From: Phycisphaeraceae bacterium
Lineage (GTDB): Bacteria; Planctomycetota; Phycisphaerae; Phycisphaerales; Phycisphaeraceae
Length of the DNA stretch: 40,548 bases
Reading direction: 5' to 3'
NCBI GenBank assembly: GCA_002686995.1
Contig: NYZC01000117.1
Span: 1-40,548, forward strand
The first letter of the stretch is position 1, and every line of letters starts with the position of its first letter. Shown here piece by piece: positions 37,726 through 40,548 of the stretch. The position numbers were made by a program, and so were the translations under genes. Below the pieces are notes generated by a model. That model made no database searches. It saw nothing but the letters and a program-made list of their open reading frames with translations, and was not told the origin of the DNA.

Positions 37726-38027
37726 CGGAGCACGCTCGACTGGTCACCCTCGACCGCGGCCTGCCAGCCCGCCAGGAACGCCCTGTGTGCGATGGTGATG
37801 TCGTTGACGTGGACGCCGTGGTCCTTGCGGTAGTCGGCCCAGGCGCAGGCGCGCTCCTGGTTGCGCTGGAGGTCGAGCAGCGACCCCTCCCAGCCGATTG
37901 CGGCCTCCTCGCAGTGGTCGGCAGCGATCGCCATATCCACGGCGCGGAACCAGTCACGCTGCGCCCGCAGCGTCTCAATCCTGACGCGAATCACGTTCTC
38001 GTCCAGGTCGGTCTTGGGCTCGGTCAT
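37722..38027 (-). CDS. Hypothetical helical protein
   Basis: 101 residues from the ATG at 38027, downstream of GGAGACCC. Mostly helices (VIRVRIETLRAQRDWFRAV; NQERACAWADYRKDH). Stop in ATGA overlap with the next gene. A longer upstream frame lacks a convincing start. Not recognised. Confidence 0.5.
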   Translation of the reverse strand: MTEPKTDLDENVIRVRIETLRAQRDWFRAVDMAIAADHCEEAAIGWEGSLLDLQRNQERACAWADYRKDHGVHVNDITIAHRAFLAGWQAAVEGDQSSVLR

Positions 38028-38038
38028 CGGGTCTCCGC

Positions 38039-38203
38039 TCACGACAAGGCCGCCTTGACGCGCAGGTACATACGGTCGGCCTCGGAGGCGATCTCGGCGT
38101 AACGCTGCTCGCCGGTCTCCTCGAACTTGGTCCAGTAGGTGTCGATCCGCTTGAGCAGCCTCTCGGCCATGCGGTCGAGCGTCTTCGCGTCGGTGGTGGT
38201 CAT
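38039..38203 (-). CDS. Hypothetical 54-residue helical protein, first leftward gene
   Basis: The ATG at 38203 has no clear Shine-Dalgarno (TGGACCCATG), so translation may be leaderless. Residues 8-50 are a charged helical bundle (MAERLLKRIDTYWTKFEETG). A leftward TTGACA lies at 38239-38234. Next to the probable attP. Function unknown. Confidence 0.5.
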   Translation of the reverse strand: MTTTDAKTLDRMAERLLKRIDTYWTKFEETGEQRYAEIASEADRMYLRVKAALS

Positions 38204-38233
38204 GGGTCCAGTGTGCGGGACTGTGTACACACC

Positions 38234-38495
38234 TGTCAAGGGGGTTGAGTGGGCACATCTGCTCGCTGTCAAGCGCCAACGGGACCGCGCCGCTGTTGAC
38301 GTGTCAACGCGCGGGGTCATTTCGGGGGGTTTTGAAGTGCTCCCAACTGCTCCGAACCACGCTCAGCACCCCCCTCTAGGCGGGGTTGCCAACACTTTCG
38401 AATCCCGTTGGGGGTGCCACATGAAAACCGCTCCTGACCAGCCAAAACAGAACAGACCAGACCGGGCGCCGAACCTCTGTCAACCGGCCGTCAAC
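38234..38495. other. Probable attP: tRNA-end-like core with repeated arm motifs
   Basis: The core candidate at 38397-38419 (TTCGAATCCCGTTGGGGG then TGCCA) looks like the T-loop, T-stem, acceptor strand and CCA of a tRNA gene. The motif TGTCAA occurs in one orientation at 38234, 38267, 38302 and 38478, and CGTCAA at 38489, flanking the core on both sides as integrase arm-type sites do. An inverted repeat GTTGAC-GT-GTCAAC spans 38295-38308. The integrase start lies about 100 nt beyond. The host tRNA cannot be identified with certainty. No gene was found in 38204-38517. Confidence 0.6.
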
Positions 38496-38517
38496 ATTCA
38501 CCAGTTAGGTTGGGGTC

Positions 38518-39702
38518 ATGGCGAGCGTCCGTGAACGGGTCACGAAGTCCGGTGAACGCACCTGGGCGGTGCTCTACCGGCACGGAAACCGGCAGACCTC
38601 ACGCACTTTCGGGGACGCCCGCAGCGCCGAGAAGTTCCGCAAGCTCGTCGAGGCGATGGGCCCCGACCGGGCGTTGACGGAGCTGTTGACTGACGACCAG
38701 CCGCAAGGGGTCACGGTCGACGAACTAGCGGCCGGCTACCTCGAATGGCAGGAGTCGCGGGTCACCCAACGCACCCTCAACGACTACCGCCGCGACTACG
38801 GCAACTGGATCAAGCCGTGGTTCGGCCACCGTGCCGCCTCGAGCATCGACGAGGCGGACGTGCAGAAGTGGGTCGACCACATGGCGAAGACCCTCGCGCC
38901 GAAGTCCGTGGCTGACCGTCACATGGTGCTGCACTCGATCTTCAAGTGGGGCAAGGCGAAGACGCGGCGCCTGGTCGACGACAACCCCTGCACCGAGACT
39001 GAGATGCCTCGGGCTGCGAAGAAGCCGCCGAAGGGCACGACCGTCCCCGAGTGGCGGGCGATGCTGGGCGCGGCCGAGGATCGCAACCCTGACGCCCGCG
39101 ACCTCATCCTGTTCCTGGGTTCGCTCGGCTGGCGCTGGTCCGAGGCCGCGGCGTTAGCGGTGCGCGACATCGAAGACGACGGCGAGGCGATGCACGTCAA
39201 CGTCACCCGCGTCTTCCGCGTCATCGACAACGGCCAGGTGCTCGTCGAGGATGCCGCGAAGTCGTGGGCTGGGTTCCGCCGCGTGCCCGTACCCAATTCT
39301 GAGGCAAGAACGATGCTGCGGCGTCGGATCGTTGGCAAAGCACCCGGCGACTACGTGTTCACCAACAGCCGCGGAGGCTACTGGCGACAAAACACGTTCC
39401 TCCGCAACACATGGCCCGGCATCCTCGAGGCCGCCGACCTGGGGGAGCGGAAGCCGACACCTCACTGGCTGCGACACATGGCCGTGGCGGTGCTCGCTGC
39501 CGGTGGTGCGACCGCGATCGAGATTCAGCGTTACATCGGACACGAAGACATCTCGACCACGATCGGCACCTATGGCGGCATGATCGGCGGGCTGAACGCG
39601 GACGTGCTGACCAACGTCGACCGCATCCTGTCCGGCCAGGGCCCTCGCGGGCATGTGGTGTCGGGCGAAGTGGTGCGGCAGGCGATGGGCCAGCTCGGCT
39701 AG
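38518..39702 (+). CDS. int: Tyrosine integrase
   Basis: 394 residues. An N-terminal arm-binding domain (1-60) and a SAM-like core-binding domain (about 68-160) are followed by a catalytic domain with R206 (GWRWSE), K248, H316, R319, H342 (IGHEDIS) and nucleophile Y352 in TYGG. All six catalytic positions are present. It recombines attP with a host attB. It lies immediately after the probable attP. The sequence ends in a short tail after the Tyr. Confidence 0.97.
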   Translation: MASVRERVTKSGERTWAVLYRHGNRQTSRTFGDARSAEKFRKLVEAMGPDRALTELLTDDQPQGVTVDELAAGYLEWQESRVTQRTLNDYRRDYGNWIKPWFGHRAASSIDEADVQKWVDHMAKTLAPKSVADRHMVLHSIFKWGKAKTRRLVDDNPCTETEMPRAAKKPPKGTTVPEWRAMLGAAEDRNPDARDLILFLGSLGWRWSEAAALAVRDIEDDGEAMHVNVTRVFRVIDNGQVLVEDAAKSWAGFRRVPVPNSEARTMLRRRIVGKAPGDYVFTNSRGGYWRQNTFLRNTWPGILEAADLGERKPTPHWLRHMAVAVLAAGGATAIEIQRYIGHEDISTTIGTYGGMIGGLNADVLTNVDRILSGQGPRGHVVSGEVVRQAMGQLG

Positions 39703-39908
39703 ACCCGCGACAATGGTCGCCCCTCGAGGCGGGCCTCACTGCGCCCAGCCTCCTTGCCCAACTCAAACGCGGCCTGCATGTTCCTGCCCAACTGGACACA
39801 GAACCCGCGCACCGAACACGTCGCAGCCAAAGCACTAGACGCGCACGCCAGAATCCCAAACTGGGTTGACCCCACGATGAGAAACGCCCCCACAAGCGCC
39901 CCCCACAA
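39699..39908 (-). CDS. Possible small membrane protein
   Basis: 69 residues from a TTG at 39908, overlapping the integrase stop by 4 nt. The N-terminus (WGALVGAFLIVGSTQFGILACASSALA) can be one membrane helix or a signal peptide; the rest is charged and helical. GC3 is high but the opposite strand also stays open, and there is no ATG/GTG start with a Shine-Dalgarno. A weak candidate. Confidence 0.35.
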   Translation of the reverse strand: MWGALVGAFLIVGSTQFGILACASSALAATCSVRGFCVQLGRNMQAAFELGKEAGRSEARLEGRPLSRV

Positions 39909-40094
39909 GCGCCCACGCCAGCGACGTGACGAGACCGCAAGCCGAAAGGGTGAAAGTCCGATCAGACATAATCCATGAACCCGCTATCTCCGAGATGGCC
40001 GCGAGCTCTATCACGCGGGCCGACTGGGACGAAGGCTAGGGGGCGGCGCCGACGAATCGTGGCTTTACCCACGATCTGAGCGCCCGCGAAAGAA
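39909..40094. other. Gene-free stretch after the integrase region
   Basis: No convincing gene is seen between 39909 and 40211. An 11-nt palindrome ATCTC-C-GAGAT is at 39986-39996, and a 7-bp hairpin ATCGTGG-CTTTAC-CCACGAT at 40056-40075. Strong hairpins follow at 40095 and 40142. Confidence 0.4.
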
Positions 40095-40133
40095 ACTAGG
40101 CCCGTCACCCCAACAAGGGGTGACGGGCCTAGT
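40095..40133 (-). terminator. Terminator of the repressor gene
   Basis: A perfect 17-bp stem, ACTAGGCCCGTCACCCC against GGGGTGACGGGCCTAGT, with a 5-nt loop. On the minus strand it is followed by TTTCTTT, so it is a good rho-independent terminator for the XRE repressor gene. It could also stop plus-strand readthrough from the integrase. Confidence 0.75.
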
Positions 40134-40141
40134 GTTGTCTC

Positions 40142-40190
40142 TAGCACCGCCCGGTCTCTGGTTCCTACGCCGCCTGACCGGGCGGTGCTA
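40142..40190. repeat. 15-bp inverted repeat next to the repressor gene
   Basis: TAGCACCGCCCGGTC (40142-40156) and GACCGGGCGGTGCTA (40176-40190) are exact inverted copies separated by 19 nt. It lies just 3' of the repressor stop. It may be a hairpin in the repressor mRNA or a binding site; no T-run follows. Confidence 0.5.
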
Positions 40191-40211
40191 CTGGAGGGGG
40201 CGTCTCGTCGC

Positions 40212-40548
40212 TCATGCGGTGCCCCTCTCTCGGAGCACTTCGAGGAGTTCCGCCCGCGTCTCCGCAGGCACCTCGGCACTCTCGATCTGATCCATCAGCC
40301 AGCGTGCGCCCCGCTGGCTCATCCCTCGGAGCGCGGCCGCGATGGGCCTCGGCGCGGCTCCCGACTCATAGACGCCCTTCGCGCTACCCGCCACCCATTG
40401 CAGCCCGGCGTCGAGCTTGCGCGCCGTCGTGCGAGTCAGGGTGTCGATCTCCGCGTTCTCAATCTTCGTAAGCGTTGTGTTCGACGGTCCGCCGGCCTGC
40501 CACACGTCGAGCTGCGTGAGGTCTAGCTCCTGGCGCCGAGCAAGTACG
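40212..40548 (-). CDS. XRE-family immunity repressor, 5' end beyond the window
   Basis: The frame stays open to the window edge, so at least 111 residues are visible. LARRQELDLTQLDVWQAGGPSNTTLTKIENAEI is an XRE helix-turn-helix. The following TTARKLDAGLQWVAGSAKGVYESG is typical of actinophage immunity repressors. A second helical part (about 55-105) may dimerise. The GTG at 40505 is not the true start because it would cut the HTH. Transcribed away from the Cro-like gene at the other end of the window, it is the likely lysogeny repressor. Followed by a strong terminator. Confidence 0.8.
   Translation of the reverse strand, partial: VLARRQELDLTQLDVWQAGGPSNTTLTKIENAEIDTLTRTTARKLDAGLQWVAGSAKGVYESGAAPRPIAAALRGMSQRGARWLMDQIESAEVPAETRAELLEVLRERGTA

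Noticed and set aside
38397..38419. tRNA gene at the attP core
   Set aside because: Only the T-loop and 3' acceptor half resemble a tRNA. There is no D-arm or anticodon arm upstream, so it is an att-core-like fragment, not a gene.
39754..39978. Plus-strand open frame after the integrase
   Set aside because: No Shine-Dalgarno, low-complexity Pro/Arg content, and it lies opposite the hydrophobic minus-strand frame. Neither strand is convincing; only the minus frame was kept, at low confidence.
1..40548. CRISPR arrays, IS elements and tRNA genes
   Set aside because: No regularly spaced direct repeats of 25-40 nt, no transposase-like proteins and no complete tRNA cloverleaf were seen on reading both strands. 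A dedicated tRNA and repeat search was not possible.

Overview
The window is an almost complete, GC-rich, temperate siphovirus genome of an actinobacterium (free phage, replicating form or prophage-derived). GC-rich codon use, many GTG starts, a WhiB-like regulator, chains of 4-nt overlapping genes, and a mosaic of zinc-ribbon micro-proteins, HNH nucleases and HK97-type virion genes all point to an actinobacteriophage. The host genus cannot be read from the sequence. No tRNA gene, IS element or CRISPR array was seen.

Layout. (1) 1-14.3 kb, plus strand: early operon. It starts with a Cro-like XRE protein whose promoter lies on the left edge. It continues through a run of coupled small genes, a Lar-like zinc protein, three orphan DNA methyltransferases, a YqaJ-type exonuclease with its conserved partner, a PD-(D/E)XK resolvase-like protein, a WhiB-like regulator, an HNH gene with its own promoter, and a replication initiator plus helicase-loader pair. 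The initiator gene carries phased repeats that could be the replication origin. (2) 14.3-17.6 kb: a rho-independent terminator, small genes, a Mre11-like phosphoesterase and an HNH gene next to a cos candidate. (3) 17.6-34.2 kb: packaging, head, connectors, tail tube, frameshifted tail chaperones, tape measure and tail tip/fibre. An antisense lipoprotein moron sits between chaperones and tape measure, and the major tail protein gene is interrupted by an in-frame TGA. (4) 34.3-36.4 kb: lysis cassette (small membrane/coiled-coil protein, M15-type endolysin, holin) and an EEP-family nuclease. (5) 36.4-38.2 kb, minus strand: seven small genes including a ribbon-helix-helix protein. (6) 38.2-40.5 kb: probable attP with a tRNA-3'-end-like core flanked by repeated arm-type motifs, a tyrosine integrase, strong hairpins, and a minus-strand XRE repressor cut by the right edge.

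How it fits together. The right-edge repressor and left-edge Cro-like gene would face apart if the ends were neighbours, so the window looks like a circular genome opened inside its immunity region; a direct end-to-end join does not give a clean repressor start. attP appears uninterrupted, with phage genes on both sides, which argues against a simple integrated prophage at that site.

The most notable observations are: the TGA in place of a probable Trp codon in the major tail protein; phased CCCGAT repeats kept across reading frames inside the initiator gene; six copies of a start-associated repeat carried in tiny coupled ORFs; the attP architecture; the antisense lipoprotein; and an EEP nuclease at the end of the lysis operon.
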